Shown: positions 16,878 through 24,899 of the stretch, in pieces | How the letters are laid out: each line of letters begins with the position of its first letter | Numbering within the stretch: position 1 is the stretch's first letter | NCBI GenBank assembly: GCA_964531695.1 | Contig: CAZHEH010000005.1 | Span: 69,629-133,628 of the forward strand | Reading direction: 5' to 3' | From: JAGXKT01 sp964531695 | Lineage (GTDB): Bacteria; Planctomycetota; Phycisphaerae; SM23-33 | DNA: 64,000 nucleotides | Program-made: the position numbers and the translations under genes | The notes under the pieces: model-generated | Databases searched by the model: none | Told to the model about the DNA's origin: nothing | Seen by the model: the letters and a program-made list of their open reading frames with translations, nothing else

Positions 16878-17780
16878 GTGCCTTCCGATCAACCGGTTCG
16901 CGAGGGTCGGCGCCCTCGCCGCATGCTGCTGTGGCTGGGAACCGTCGCGGCCGCCGTTGCCCTCGCAGCGGCCGTCCTGCACGCCGACCCGCCGTCCGAA
17001 GCCCGCCCATCGACAGACGATCCCGCCTCGGCAGACACACCGCCGGCCCCACGGCCCGGTACTCAGCCCGCCACGCAGCCGTCCATCGCCCCCGGCGGCG
17101 CGGCGGGGAACGGCGCCGACGAAGGCATCGCCCATTCGACCATCGTCCGCAAGCTCGCCAAGGGCTTCGGCATCACTCTCCTGGTGGCCGCCGCCTCGCT
17201 GGCGATCGGCTTCTTCCTGGCCGTGCCGGTGGGCGTGCTGCTGAACCGAAACCGCGGTGCGGCCTACTACGCCGCCCGGAGCGTTGTAGACTTCATTCGC
17301 GGCACGCCGGTGCTGGTTCAGCTCTACTTCGTTTACTTCGGGTCGCCGGTCCTCGGGCTGGACATCCACCCGATCACCTCGGCCGTGGCGACGCTGTCGA
17401 TCAACTCGATGTCGTACATGTCCGAGGTCGTCCGTAGCGGGCTGATGAGCGTCGACCGCGGCCAGATGCTGGCCGGGCGCGCCCTGGGCCTGACGCGATG
17501 GGGCGTGTTCCGCCGGATCGTCTGGCCGCAGGCCTTCCGCATCGCCATCCCGCCGCTGATGAACTCGGTCGTGGCGCTGATCAAGGACACGGCCCTGATC
17601 TCGATCATCTCGGTCACCGAGGTGGTCCACCAGGCCCAGTCGCTGATCAGCATCACCTACGAGCCGATGAAGTACTATTTCATCGTCGCCGTGATGTTCT
17701 TCGTGGTGACCTTCCCGCTGATGAAGCTGGCCGGCCGCCTCGAGGAGCGCATCCGGCAGAAGGGATTCGCCCATGATTAG
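16878..17780 (+). CDS. Amino-acid ABC transporter permease (HisMQ/GlnP type)
   Basis: Predicted 300-residue inner-membrane permease. The BPD_transp_1 domain covers about 95-295 with five hydrophobic helices, and includes DFIRGTPVLVQLYFVYFG, typical of polar amino-acid permeases, and the EAA-like loop AGRALGLTRWGVFRRIVWPQA that contacts the ATPase. The first about 85 residues are atypical: one hydrophobic helix (14-36) followed by a Pro/Thr/Ala-rich linker, so the protein looks like a permease with an added signal-anchor. GTG start with AAGGAGG 8 bases upstream. Its end overlaps the ATPase gene by 8 bases. Confidence 0.9.
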   Translation: MPSDQPVREGRRPRRMLLWLGTVAAAVALAAAVLHADPPSEARPSTDDPASADTPPAPRPGTQPATQPSIAPGGAAGNGADEGIAHSTIVRKLAKGFGITLLVAAASLAIGFFLAVPVGVLLNRNRGAAYYAARSVVDFIRGTPVLVQLYFVYFGSPVLGLDIHPITSAVATLSINSMSYMSEVVRSGLMSVDRGQMLAGRALGLTRWGVFRRIVWPQAFRIAIPPLMNSVVALIKDTALISIISVTEVVHQAQSLISITYEPMKYYFIVAVMFFVVTFPLMKLAGRLEERIRQKGFAHD

Positions 17781-18480
17781 GGTCGAGGACGTACGCTACG
17801 CCTACAACACGGGCACGGAGGCGCTGCGCGGGCTCAACGTGGAGTTCCCCCGCGGCACGATCTCCGCGGTGCTCGGCGAAAGCGGCTCGGGAAAGACGAC
17901 GCTGCTGATGTGCCTCGGGCAGTTCCTCCGACCGACCAAGGGCCGGATCACCTTCGACGACCGGGATATCTTCGACATCCCCGAGCCGGAGTACCGCCGC
18001 ACGCTGGGCATCGTCTTCCAGGACCTGTATCTCTTCCCGCACATGACCGTGCTCGAGAACATGACGCTGGCCCCCATGAAGGTGCTGGCCTACAGTCGCG
18101 ACCGGGCCGAGCAGACCGCCCGCGCCATGCTCGAGCGGCTCGGCATCGGCGAGATCGCCGAGAGCTACCCCGCCCAGATTTCCGGCGGGCAGGGCCAGCG
18201 GGCGGCCATCGCGCGGGGGCTGATGCTCCAGCCCGAGTACATGCTGCTCGACGAGCCGACCTCCGCACTGGACGCCAACACGACCGACGAATTCGCCGCC
18301 TGGCTCCGCGAGCTGCGCGACCAGACGAACTTCATCATCGTCACCCACGACGTGCTCTTCGCCGACAAGGCGGCCAACCAGGGCGTGTACCTCTCGGACG
18401 GCCAGGTCCTCGACACCGGCACCATCGATACCATTATCCGGCATGTGCGTTCCGGGCAGGTCGTCGAGGCGGAGGAGTAG
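17773..18480 (+). CDS. Amino-acid ABC transporter ATP-binding protein
   Basis: Predicted 235-residue ABC ATPase energising the adjacent permease. Walker A is GESGSGKTT near 35-43, the Q-loop is IVFQDLYLFPHMTV, the signature is ISGGQGQR rather than LSGGQ, Walker B is YMLLDEPTSALDA and the switch histidine is in IIVTHD. Length is normal for GlnQ/HisP proteins. The start codon overlaps the end of the permease gene by 8 bases and the stop is 2 bases before ablB, showing tight translational coupling. Confidence 0.93.
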   Translation: MIRVEDVRYAYNTGTEALRGLNVEFPRGTISAVLGESGSGKTTLLMCLGQFLRPTKGRITFDDRDIFDIPEPEYRRTLGIVFQDLYLFPHMTVLENMTLAPMKVLAYSRDRAEQTARAMLERLGIGEIAESYPAQISGGQGQRAAIARGLMLQPEYMLLDEPTSALDANTTDEFAAWLRELRDQTNFIIVTHDVLFADKAANQGVYLSDGQVLDTGTIDTIIRHVRSGQVVEAEE

Positions 18481-18482
18481 CC

Positions 18483-19319
18483 ATGGCCGACACCGTAACC
18501 CCCTTGGGCCGGTCGCTGATTCAGCACGGGCGGCACAACGACCGGATCTACCTGATGAAGCTGGACCCGGCCGACCTGCCCGGCATCCTCGACCGGCTGG
18601 CCGAGCTGGCCGAGCGCGAGCGGTACTCCAAGATCTTCGCCAAGGTCCCCGCCGCGGCGGGCGAGCCCTTCGCGGCCGCGGGGTACGAAACCGAGGCCCG
18701 CGTGCCGGAGTTCTTCGCCGGGCACGAGGAATGCCTGTTCGTCAGCCGGTTCCTCGATCCGGCCCGGCGGGAGGAAACGAACACCGAGCGTCATGCCGAG
18801 GTCCTCGCGGCCGCCGAGGCCAAGGCCGGCACGGCCGACGAGCCCGGCGAGGGCGAGGACGAGTTCGAGATCCGCCGCTGCGCCCGCGAGGACGTGCCGG
18901 CGATGGCGGACATCTACGCCCGCGTGTTCGAGAGCTACCCGTTCCCGATCCACGACCCGGCCTACATCCGCCGGACGATGGAATCGCACGTGGTCTACTT
19001 CGGGGCCTGGCAAGAGGGCCGGCTTGCGGCCCTGTCCTCGGCGGAGATGGACGCCGAGGCGGGCAACATCGAGATGACCGACTTCGCCACCGAGCCGGAG
19101 CACCGAGGAAGCGGCCTGGCCACGCGCCTGCTCGCCACCATGGAGGCGGAGATGCGAGCGAGAGGGCTCAAGACGGCCTATACCATCGCCCGAGCGGTCT
19201 CGTTCGGCATGAACATCACGTTCGCGAAAATGGATTACGCTTTCAGCGGCCGATTGGTGAACAACACCAACATCGCCGGCCGATATGAAAGCATGAACGT
19301 GTGGTACAAGCCACTGTAG
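18483..19319 (+). CDS. ablB: Beta-lysine N6-acetyltransferase
   Basis: Predicted 278-residue AblB-like protein that would acetylate beta-lysine to N-epsilon-acetyl-beta-lysine, a compatible solute known from methanogens and some bacteria. The N-terminal half (about 1-110) has the AblB-specific region (RYSKIFAKVP, GYETEARVPEFFAGHEECLFVSRFL). A GNAT fold follows from about 130, with the acetyl-CoA loop in EPEHRGSGLATRLL and the C-terminal FGMNITFAKMDYAFSGRLVNNTNIAG block typical of the family. A short acidic linker separates the halves. GGAGG overlaps the upstream stop. It ends the ablA-importer-ablB operon. Confidence 0.9.
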   Translation: MADTVTPLGRSLIQHGRHNDRIYLMKLDPADLPGILDRLAELAERERYSKIFAKVPAAAGEPFAAAGYETEARVPEFFAGHEECLFVSRFLDPARREETNTERHAEVLAAAEAKAGTADEPGEGEDEFEIRRCAREDVPAMADIYARVFESYPFPIHDPAYIRRTMESHVVYFGAWQEGRLAALSSAEMDAEAGNIEMTDFATEPEHRGSGLATRLLATMEAEMRARGLKTAYTIARAVSFGMNITFAKMDYAFSGRLVNNTNIAGRYESMNVWYKPL

Positions 19320-19358
19320 GCCGGCCGAACCGGCGGCAGGCGGGCGGAGCGGGCACGG

Positions 19359-19976
19359 ATGAACGGACACCTGTCGACAATCGTATCCTTCATGGCGATC
19401 CTCAACCCCTTCGCGCTCTCGCTGTACCTCCAGGGGGTCATGGACGACCTGGAGCGGCGGCAGTTCTTCCGCGTGCTGCTGACCGCCTCGATCATGTCGC
19501 TCGTGGCATTCTGGGTCTGTGCGGCCGCGGGGGAGCCGCTCCTGCGGCGGGGTCTCGGCGTAAGCATGCCCGCGCTGCGGGCCTTCGGGGGCATGATCTT
19601 CCTGATCATCGCCTACAACTACACCATTCACGGCTATCAGGCGGCCGAGGCCTTACGCGGCTCGCTGGACGAGCTGCCCTCCGCCATCGCCCTGCCCTAC
19701 ATGATCGGCGCCGGCACGATCACACAGTCCATCATCGTCGGGAGAGATCACCACCTGCTGGTGTCCCTGGGCCTGATCCTCGGGGCCGTGATCGTGTCCT
19801 TCCTGGTCGTGACCGCGTTCTACGTGGTCCGCGAGATGCTCCGGCGAAGCAAGGAGCACATCTTCCGGCGCTACGTGAACATGCTGGCCCGGCTCAACGG
19901 GCTGCTCATCGGCGGCATCGCGGTGAAGATGATCTTCACAGGGGTCCACGACCTCTGGTACGGGATGTCTCAGTAG
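19359..19976 (+). CDS. MarC family integral membrane protein
   Basis: Predicted 205-residue inner-membrane protein with about six hydrophobic segments. MarC/YchE hallmarks are IVSFMAILNPFALSLYL at the N-terminus, RAFGGMIFLIIAYNY, the LPYMIGAGTITQSI loop (equivalent to the PLAIPLIAGPGAIT block) and the C-terminal LNGLLIGGIAVKMI. Function in this family is unknown; older links to antibiotic resistance have not held up. It starts 39 bases after ablB on the same strand and may ride on that operon. It converges with the WG-repeat gene. Confidence 0.8.
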   Translation: MNGHLSTIVSFMAILNPFALSLYLQGVMDDLERRQFFRVLLTASIMSLVAFWVCAAAGEPLLRRGLGVSMPALRAFGGMIFLIIAYNYTIHGYQAAEALRGSLDELPSAIALPYMIGAGTITQSIIVGRDHHLLVSLGLILGAVIVSFLVVTAFYVVREMLRRSKEHIFRRYVNMLARLNGLLIGGIAVKMIFTGVHDLWYGMSQ

Positions 19977-19986
19977 CCGGCCCCGG

Positions 19987-21561
19987 TTACGGCAGGATCC
20001 GCACCTCCCCGAGCCGCTTGCCTTCCGCGTCGAGCAGCCGCACGATCAGGGCACACTCGCCCCCTTCGTTGTCCACCTTCAGCAGGATCAGGTTCTCCCC
20101 CTCGCGGAGCTTGACGTCGTACACGTCCTGGTCCTCGGCCGCGGCGCGGTCCACGGCCTTCAGCCCAACCCTCTCGCCGTTCACGAACAGGGCATGCCCG
20201 TCGTCGCTGCCGACGCCGAGCTTGGCCTCAAGCTCCCTCGGGCTGCGCAGGCGGCAGGCGGCGTAGAAGGTGATCCGCCCGGGGTCCGACCCCAGCTTCC
20301 ACGGCTCGATCTCGTGCGGAGACATGATCCCGTCGTTGTCCGAGTGGCGGTGCCACGTCAGCGGCTCGCCGTCCTTCACCGCCACCTCGGCGCCCGCCTC
20401 CGGGTCGGCCCTCTCCTCGCCGCCGGCCGGCTCGAGCCAGTCCACCTTGAGCCCCTCGTGCTCGCCCGCATTCGGCAGAGGGCCCAGCACCAGCCAACGC
20501 CGCACGCGGGCGTCTTCCGCCGGCTCGCGGTCCCCGAACGCCTCGCGCTTCCGCTCGGCCACGCGCTCCCGGTACGCCTCGGGCGACTTGCGGGGGTCCC
20601 ACACCCGCTTGCCGTCCCGGCCGATGTACCCCCACTCTCCGCCGATGCGAACCGGCGCCAGCCCCCCGTAGAAGCCGCGGACCTCCGCGTACTCGGGCTT
20701 GGCGACCCATTCGCCCTTCGTGTCGATGAACCCCCACAGGCCGCCTTTCAGCACGGCCGCCCGCCCCTCCGCAAACTCCAGCGCCGCGGCATACTCCGGT
20801 CGGATTGTAATGTCGCCCTTGCTGTCGATGTAGCCGCACTTGCCCTTCTCGCGTATCGGCGCCAGGCCCTCCCGGAACGCGCCCGCCGCCGGATACCGGG
20901 GCTCGATTCGGTACTCCCCGTCCGTGCCGATGTAGCCGCACTTCCCGCCGACCTGCACGGCGGCCCTGCCCTCGCTGAACGCGCCGGCCGCGTCGAACCG
21001 CGGCTCGATCTTCATCTCGCCCGACGGGTCGACATAGCCCCACTTGCCGTCCACCCGCACCGCTGCCAAGCCCTCGCTGAAGTTCCGCATCCCATCGAAC
21101 CGCGGCTCGATCACCACCTTACCGGACGTGTCGATGCAACCGGCCTTGCCGTCCCGATGGATTACCGCTCGTCCCTCGCTGAAGCTGCCGGCCGATCCGA
21201 ACTGGGGCTTGATGACCTCCTCCCCGTCGCGGTCCACGTAGCCCATCCGGGCGTCCCGGCTGATCAGCGCCAGACCCTCGCTGAAGTGCCACGCCGACCC
21301 GTAGCGGGCGGGCACGGCGAGCTTGCCCCTGGCGTCCACGAATCCCATCTTCCCGTCCAGCATCACCGCTCCCCGCCCTTCCGAGAAGGAGTGGGCGGCC
21401 TGGTACTTCGGCGCGACCCGGACGCGGCCCTCCTCGTCGATGTAGCCGTAGCGTCCGCCGACCGCCACCGGGTGCAGCACTGGTTCGTCGGCCCGCCCCG
21501 CGCCGCACGCGCACGCCAGAACCAGAAGAGCCGCCGCCCATCGCGTGCGGATCGTCGTCAT
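19987..21561 (-). CDS. Exported WG-repeat protein with C-terminal beta-sandwich
   Basis: Predicted 524-residue exported protein. A hydrophobic signal covers residues 1-25, ending around CACGAGRADEP; a lipoprotein signal is possible but the lipobox is poor. Nine WG (KWG) repeats of about 43 residues run from about 30 to 360, each of the form GKWGYVDxxG-x-IxPxFxxAxxFSEGxAxV. The C-terminal 150 residues contain LGVGSDDGHALFVNGERV and EGENLILLKVDN, resembling PA14 or jelly-roll ligand-binding domains. WG-repeat proteins are often surface-exposed or tied to binding functions; no enzymatic role can be assigned. The start at 21561 is preferred because the signal begins there and GGAAGG precedes it. 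Confidence 0.82.
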   Translation of the reverse strand: MTTIRTRWAAALLVLACACGAGRADEPVLHPVAVGGRYGYIDEEGRVRVAPKYQAAHSFSEGRGAVMLDGKMGFVDARGKLAVPARYGSAWHFSEGLALISRDARMGYVDRDGEEVIKPQFGSAGSFSEGRAVIHRDGKAGCIDTSGKVVIEPRFDGMRNFSEGLAAVRVDGKWGYVDPSGEMKIEPRFDAAGAFSEGRAAVQVGGKCGYIGTDGEYRIEPRYPAAGAFREGLAPIREKGKCGYIDSKGDITIRPEYAAALEFAEGRAAVLKGGLWGFIDTKGEWVAKPEYAEVRGFYGGLAPVRIGGEWGYIGRDGKRVWDPRKSPEAYRERVAERKREAFGDREPAEDARVRRWLVLGPLPNAGEHEGLKVDWLEPAGGEERADPEAGAEVAVKDGEPLTWHRHSDNDGIMSPHEIEPWKLGSDPGRITFYAACRLRSPRELEAKLGVGSDDGHALFVNGERVGLKAVDRAAAEDQDVYDVKLREGENLILLKVDNEGGECALIVRLLDAEGKRLGEVRILP

Positions 21562-21645
21562 CGGGTGTACCTTCCCTGTCTCTCGCATCCCGTTCATTCA
21601 ATGCGCCGGCGACCCAATGGTACCGCGTCTTGCCGGCGCCGCCCG

Positions 21646-21674
21646 TTGCCCCCGTGCACGGGGGCGGCTATGCT
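21646..21674 (+). promoter_or_regulatory. Candidate promoter for a leaderless methyltransferase gene
   Basis: TTGCCC (21646-21651) and TATGCT (21669-21674) are separated by 17 bases. Only 8 bases lie between the -10 and the ATG at 21683, so the mRNA would start almost at the start codon. Confidence 0.5.
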
Positions 21675-21682
21675 GCGTCCGC

Positions 21683-22300
21683 ATGCAGCGCCTCCCTTTT
21701 GAGCAAACCGGCTACCGGCACAAGTTCGACAGCCCCGAGGCCGTCCGGGCCTACGCCGAGCAGCACGCGGGGCTGATGGCCCGCTTCGCCCGACGATTCG
21801 CCCGGAAGCTCCGCGAGGGCCGCCGCCCGGTCGCGCGGCTTCTCGACGTCGGCTGCGGGCCCGGCACACTGTGCATCGAGCTGGCCCGCCGGCTCCCCGA
21901 TGTGCGGATCACCGGGGCGGACCTGTCCGAGCCCATGCTCGATCTGGCCCACGAGCAGGCCCGCGCGGCCGGGCTGGACGGGCGGCTGAGCTTCGAACAC
22001 GCCGACGCGACCGCCCTGCCGTTCCAGGACGATGCGTTCGACGCCGTTGTCAGCGTCGACACGCTCAACTGCCTGCCGGACCCGCCGGCCCTGCTGCCGG
22101 AGTGCGCCCGCGTCACGGCCGTCGGGGGCGCCGTTTCGGTCGCCGCCCCGCGGCGGACCGCGCTGGGCTACCTCATCCGCATCTTCCGCACCGGCTTCAC
22201 CCCGGCTGAGATGACTCGAATGGCGGTCGATGCCGGGTTCACCTCGCCCCGCGTCGAAGCCGGGCTGATGTTCGTCACCCTCCAAGCTCGGGCCGGGTGA
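21683..22300 (+). CDS. Class I SAM-dependent methyltransferase
   Basis: Predicted 205-residue methyltransferase of the UbiE/Methyltransf_11 type. Motif I is LLDVGCGPGTLCIEL, motif II is ITGADLSEPMLDLA with the acidic ribose-binding residue, then HADATALPFQDDAFDAVVS and the late LPECARVTAVGGAVSV. Substrate is unknown. No convincing ribosome binding site precedes the ATG, which fits the promoter position and suggests a leaderless transcript. An in-frame ATG at 21617 would add 22 residues with no homology-like content and lies upstream of the predicted transcript start. Confidence 0.82.
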   Translation: MQRLPFEQTGYRHKFDSPEAVRAYAEQHAGLMARFARRFARKLREGRRPVARLLDVGCGPGTLCIELARRLPDVRITGADLSEPMLDLAHEQARAAGLDGRLSFEHADATALPFQDDAFDAVVSVDTLNCLPDPPALLPECARVTAVGGAVSVAAPRRTALGYLIRIFRTGFTPAEMTRMAVDAGFTSPRVEAGLMFVTLQARAG

Positions 22301-22451
22301 CGCCGGCTCAGCCACTGCCGGGACCCCGTCGCCCTTCCGCCCGCCGCGAATCGTAAACTACCTATGGAAGTGGAGTCCGGCCGCCGGGCTTGGCGGAGTC
22401 AATCGGGATTGCCCGTACAGGCGCGGCGCGTCGACTCGGGAGTCCCACGCC

Positions 22452-23033
22452 ATGCCGATCCGCATACACAATGTGGACCGCGGCAGGGGCGTCGTGATCG
22501 CCGGAAGCGGTGTACTGACAGGCAAGGAGTTGCTCTCCGCCCACAAGCGACACCTCACGCGACCCGCCGAGGAATTCGGCAAGCTCAGATACAGCTTCGC
22601 CGATTGGTCGGCCGTGGGCGCGATTCAGGTCCGTGCCTCGCACATTCGGGAATTGGCCTCTCTCTGCCGGTCGGCCGCCCTGGCCAATCGTAGCATCGTT
22701 GTCGCCAACGCATCCCCGCGGGACGCCCTGTTCGGCCTGACGCGAATGTGGGAAATCCTCAGCGAAGAGACCCGCTGGGAATGCCGCGCGTTCCGAGCGC
22801 GCGACCCGGCCCTGGAGTGGCTCAAGCAGCGCATCGCCGAGCGGTTCGGCATCACGGACGTGCCCATCCTCGACGGCCGCTACGAGTCGGACCGCAAGGC
22901 GGCACGAGATTCCGCCGCCGGCCGCGAATCCGAGCAAGCCGGGGGCATACAGGCCGGGCCTCCCGCCCATGGGCCTACATCCGCGAACGGGGAAGACAAG
23001 CCCCCCACATCGCCCCCTCCCCGCAATCCGTAA
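22452..23033 (+). CDS. Hypothetical protein, STAS/SEC14-like
   Basis: Predicted 193-residue cytoplasmic protein. Residues 1-135 look like a single alpha/beta domain with a pattern reminiscent of stand-alone STAS or SEC14-like proteins: a beta strand VVIAGSGVLTGKELLSAHKR, then RYSFADWSAV, SIVVANASPRDALFGLTRMWEIL and the closing CRAFRARDPALEWLKQR. The family link is tentative. The last 55 residues are Pro/Gly/Ser-rich and the 3' end overlaps a short A-rich repeat, so the C-terminus may be a recent addition. GGGAG lies 12 bases before the ATG. No neighbour suggests a function. Confidence 0.65.
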   Translation: MPIRIHNVDRGRGVVIAGSGVLTGKELLSAHKRHLTRPAEEFGKLRYSFADWSAVGAIQVRASHIRELASLCRSAALANRSIVVANASPRDALFGLTRMWEILSEETRWECRAFRARDPALEWLKQRIAERFGITDVPILDGRYESDRKAARDSAAGRESEQAGGIQAGPPAHGPTSANGEDKPPTSPPPRNP

Positions 23034-23058
23034 TCCCCGATCCGCAATCCGCAATCAT
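23023..23058 (+). repeat. Short ATCCGCAATCC-type repeat
   Basis: The stretch contains AATCCGTAATCC followed by ATCCGCAATCCGCAATC, a degenerate array of an 8-base unit. A related stretch occurs at about 35262-35292 (CCGCAATCCCCAATC). It covers the 3' end of the preceding ORF and the stop of the following sulfatase. Confidence 0.6.
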
Positions 23059-24461
23059 GTCGGCCACACGTTCAGCCCCTCGCAGCCATACGCCGCCCCG
23101 AGGATGTAGTGATCGTCCGTCTCCGCCATGCGCTCACGCAGCAGCCGGTGGCACACGGCCGCCCGCTCCCGGTACGCCGGGTCCTCGATGAGGTTCCGCA
23201 TCTCTTGCGGATCGCCGGCCAGGTCGAAGAGCTGCCAAGGCCGGGCGGGCTCGTTCCGTTCGCCGAGCACGCTGTACTTCCACCGCCGCCCGCGGAACGC
23301 CCGCCACGCCAGCTCGTGGAACGGGCTCTTGCCGCGCGGGTCGTGCACGAACTCCAGCAGCACGCCCTCGCGGCCGAGCCGGTCGCGCTGCCCGCGGGCC
23401 AGCGGCGATAAGTCCGCCCCCGGCAGGTCCGTTCGCGCAGGCAGCCCGGCCAGCCCCAGCAAGGAAGGGAAGAGATCCTCCGCCGCCGCGGGCTCGTCGA
23501 GGACCGCCCCGGCCGCGACGCCCGGGCCTGACACGATCAGCGGGATGCCCACCGACTCCTCGAACGGGTACTGCTTGAGGTACGCGTCGATGTGGTGCGC
23601 CCCGCCCATCTCCCCGTGGTCGCTGACGAACAGTACGACCGTATCCTCCGCCAGCCGCTCGGCCTGCAGCCAGTCGGCCAGCCGGCCGACGTTGGCGTCG
23701 AGGTTCTCGATCATCGCGTAGTACAGCCGCCGCCGCTCCGGCGTCAGGTGGTGCTCCGTCTGCTTCTTCTGCTCCGGCACGTCGTACTCGTCCACGTGCA
23801 TGTAGTTCGGCGGGTCGATCAGCTCGCGGTCCTTCCACGCGGCCGCGAACTCCGGCGGCGCCTCGTACGGGAAGTGCGGCGGCTCGACGCTCAGCACGCA
23901 GCAGAACGGGCGATCCTTCGGCCGACCGTCGCGTAGATAGCCCATCGCCAGGTCGAACAGCCCGTCCGTCTGGAAGCCCGGCAGGCGGATCGGCGTCGGG
24001 TCGTCATCCTCGTAGTAGAACGTGTTGAAGTGGTTGTTGTTGACCTCGAAGCCGAACCACTTCCGCCAGCGGCCCTGGTAGCGGCGCGGCACCCGCTCGT
24101 AGCGCGGGCCGCCCTCGACGCCCCCCGGCGCCGCCCAGCCGCCGTACAGGTGCCACTTGCCGACGTAGACGGTGTGATAGCCGGCGTCGTTGAACTCGTC
24201 TGCCAACGTTCGCTCGGCGGGGCTCATCCGGTAGGCGACGCTCGTCACGTGCCGCGTGTGGGCGTACTCGCCCGTCATCAGCGAGAAGCGGAACGGCTGG
24301 CAGATCGGGTACGTCGAGCACGCGGCCGTGAAGCGCGCGCCGCCCGCGGCCAGGCGGTCCAGGTTCGGCGTGCGGACGTTCGGGTCGCCGTAGCAACCCA
24401 GCGCATCCCGCCGAAGCTGGTCGGTCAGGACGATCAGGATGTTGGGGCGCTTCGCGGGCAT
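23055..24461 (-). CDS. Sulfatase, S1 family, with variant CxPxR motif
   Basis: Predicted 468-residue sulfatase. The modification motif reads C54-Q-P-F-R58 in YPICQPFRFSLMTGEY, with Phe in place of the usual Ser of CxPSR; the core C-x-P-x-R needed by the formylglycine-generating enzyme is kept. D14 of LTDQLRRDALGCYG, the central PHFPYE block and LFVSDHGEMGGAHH supply metal and substrate residues. No signal peptide is seen. ATG 24461 is used; GTG 24470, three codons upstream, is an alternative, and neither has a clear ribosome binding site. It is distinct from the 65-1393 sulfatase and stands alone, so the substrate is open. Confidence 0.9.
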   Translation of the reverse strand: MPAKRPNILIVLTDQLRRDALGCYGDPNVRTPNLDRLAAGGARFTAACSTYPICQPFRFSLMTGEYAHTRHVTSVAYRMSPAERTLADEFNDAGYHTVYVGKWHLYGGWAAPGGVEGGPRYERVPRRYQGRWRKWFGFEVNNNHFNTFYYEDDDPTPIRLPGFQTDGLFDLAMGYLRDGRPKDRPFCCVLSVEPPHFPYEAPPEFAAAWKDRELIDPPNYMHVDEYDVPEQKKQTEHHLTPERRRLYYAMIENLDANVGRLADWLQAERLAEDTVVLFVSDHGEMGGAHHIDAYLKQYPFEESVGIPLIVSGPGVAAGAVLDEPAAAEDLFPSLLGLAGLPARTDLPGADLSPLARGQRDRLGREGVLLEFVHDPRGKSPFHELAWRAFRGRRWKYSVLGERNEPARPWQLFDLAGDPQEMRNLIEDPAYRERAAVCHRLLRERMAETDDHYILGAAYGCEGLNVWPT

Positions 24462-24626
24462 GAGGCGCACATGCTACCCGAACGGCCGGGGGGGTGGAAA
24501 GTGTCCCCGCCCTCCGGCCGTCGCGTTCGCTCCGGCCTTCGGACGGGGCTACCCTCTGACGGCCCTACCGGGCCTGCCCCGCTCCCCGGCCTTCGCGGCG
24601 CTACGGCTGGCGTGCCTTCCCCGCCG

Positions 24627-24692
24627 CAACACGCCTGGACAAGCCAGGCGTGCCACCCATCACAACACGCCTCGGCAAGCTCGCGGTGCCGC
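24627..24692. repeat. GGGTGGCACG-family intergenic repeat, two copies
   Basis: On the minus strand 24658-24640 reads GGGTGGCACGCCTGGCTTG, part of a perfect hairpin (CACGCCTGG, loop ACAAG, CCAGGCGTG at 24630-24652). A degenerate second copy follows at about 24664-24692. The same sequence recurs as an inverted pair at 50806-50907. The remainder of the 24462-24845 gap is GC-rich and contains no gene that I can support. Confidence 0.55.
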
Positions 24693-24780
24693 GGCTGGCG
24701 TGCCTGGCAGCTACGTCCCGCCCCGGCGGCCAATCGCCGCACGTCGAACGCCTTTCACCCAATGCGGGGATGTCCCATCG

Positions 24781-24816
24781 GAAACGTCGAACGCCGAACA
24801 CCGAACGTCGAACGCT
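24781..24816. repeat. GTCGAACGCCGAAC mini-repeat
   Basis: The units ACGTCGAACGCC, GAACACCG and AACGTCGAACGC are arranged in tandem, with one more ACGTCGAACGCC copy about 40 bases upstream (24739-24750). The array is intergenic and low complexity. Its function is unknown. Confidence 0.5.
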
Positions 24817-24845
24817 TCTCCTCGGTCATCAAGACTTGCTGGCTC

Positions 24846-24874
24846 TTGCCCCCGCGCGCCCGGCGGGTTACCAT
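24846..24874 (+). promoter_or_regulatory. Candidate promoter for the YifB/ComM gene
   Basis: TTGCCC (24846-24851) and TACCAT (24869-24874) are separated by 17 bases. The ATG at 24900 follows about 19 bases after the predicted transcript start, with AGGGG in between. Confidence 0.45.
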
Positions 24875-24899
24875 CCGTCGTCCTCTCAGGGGTCGCCAG

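Noticed and set aside
24781..24816. Possible CRISPR array
   Set aside because: The units are only about 8-12 bases, lack spacers of regular length and have no cas genes nearby.
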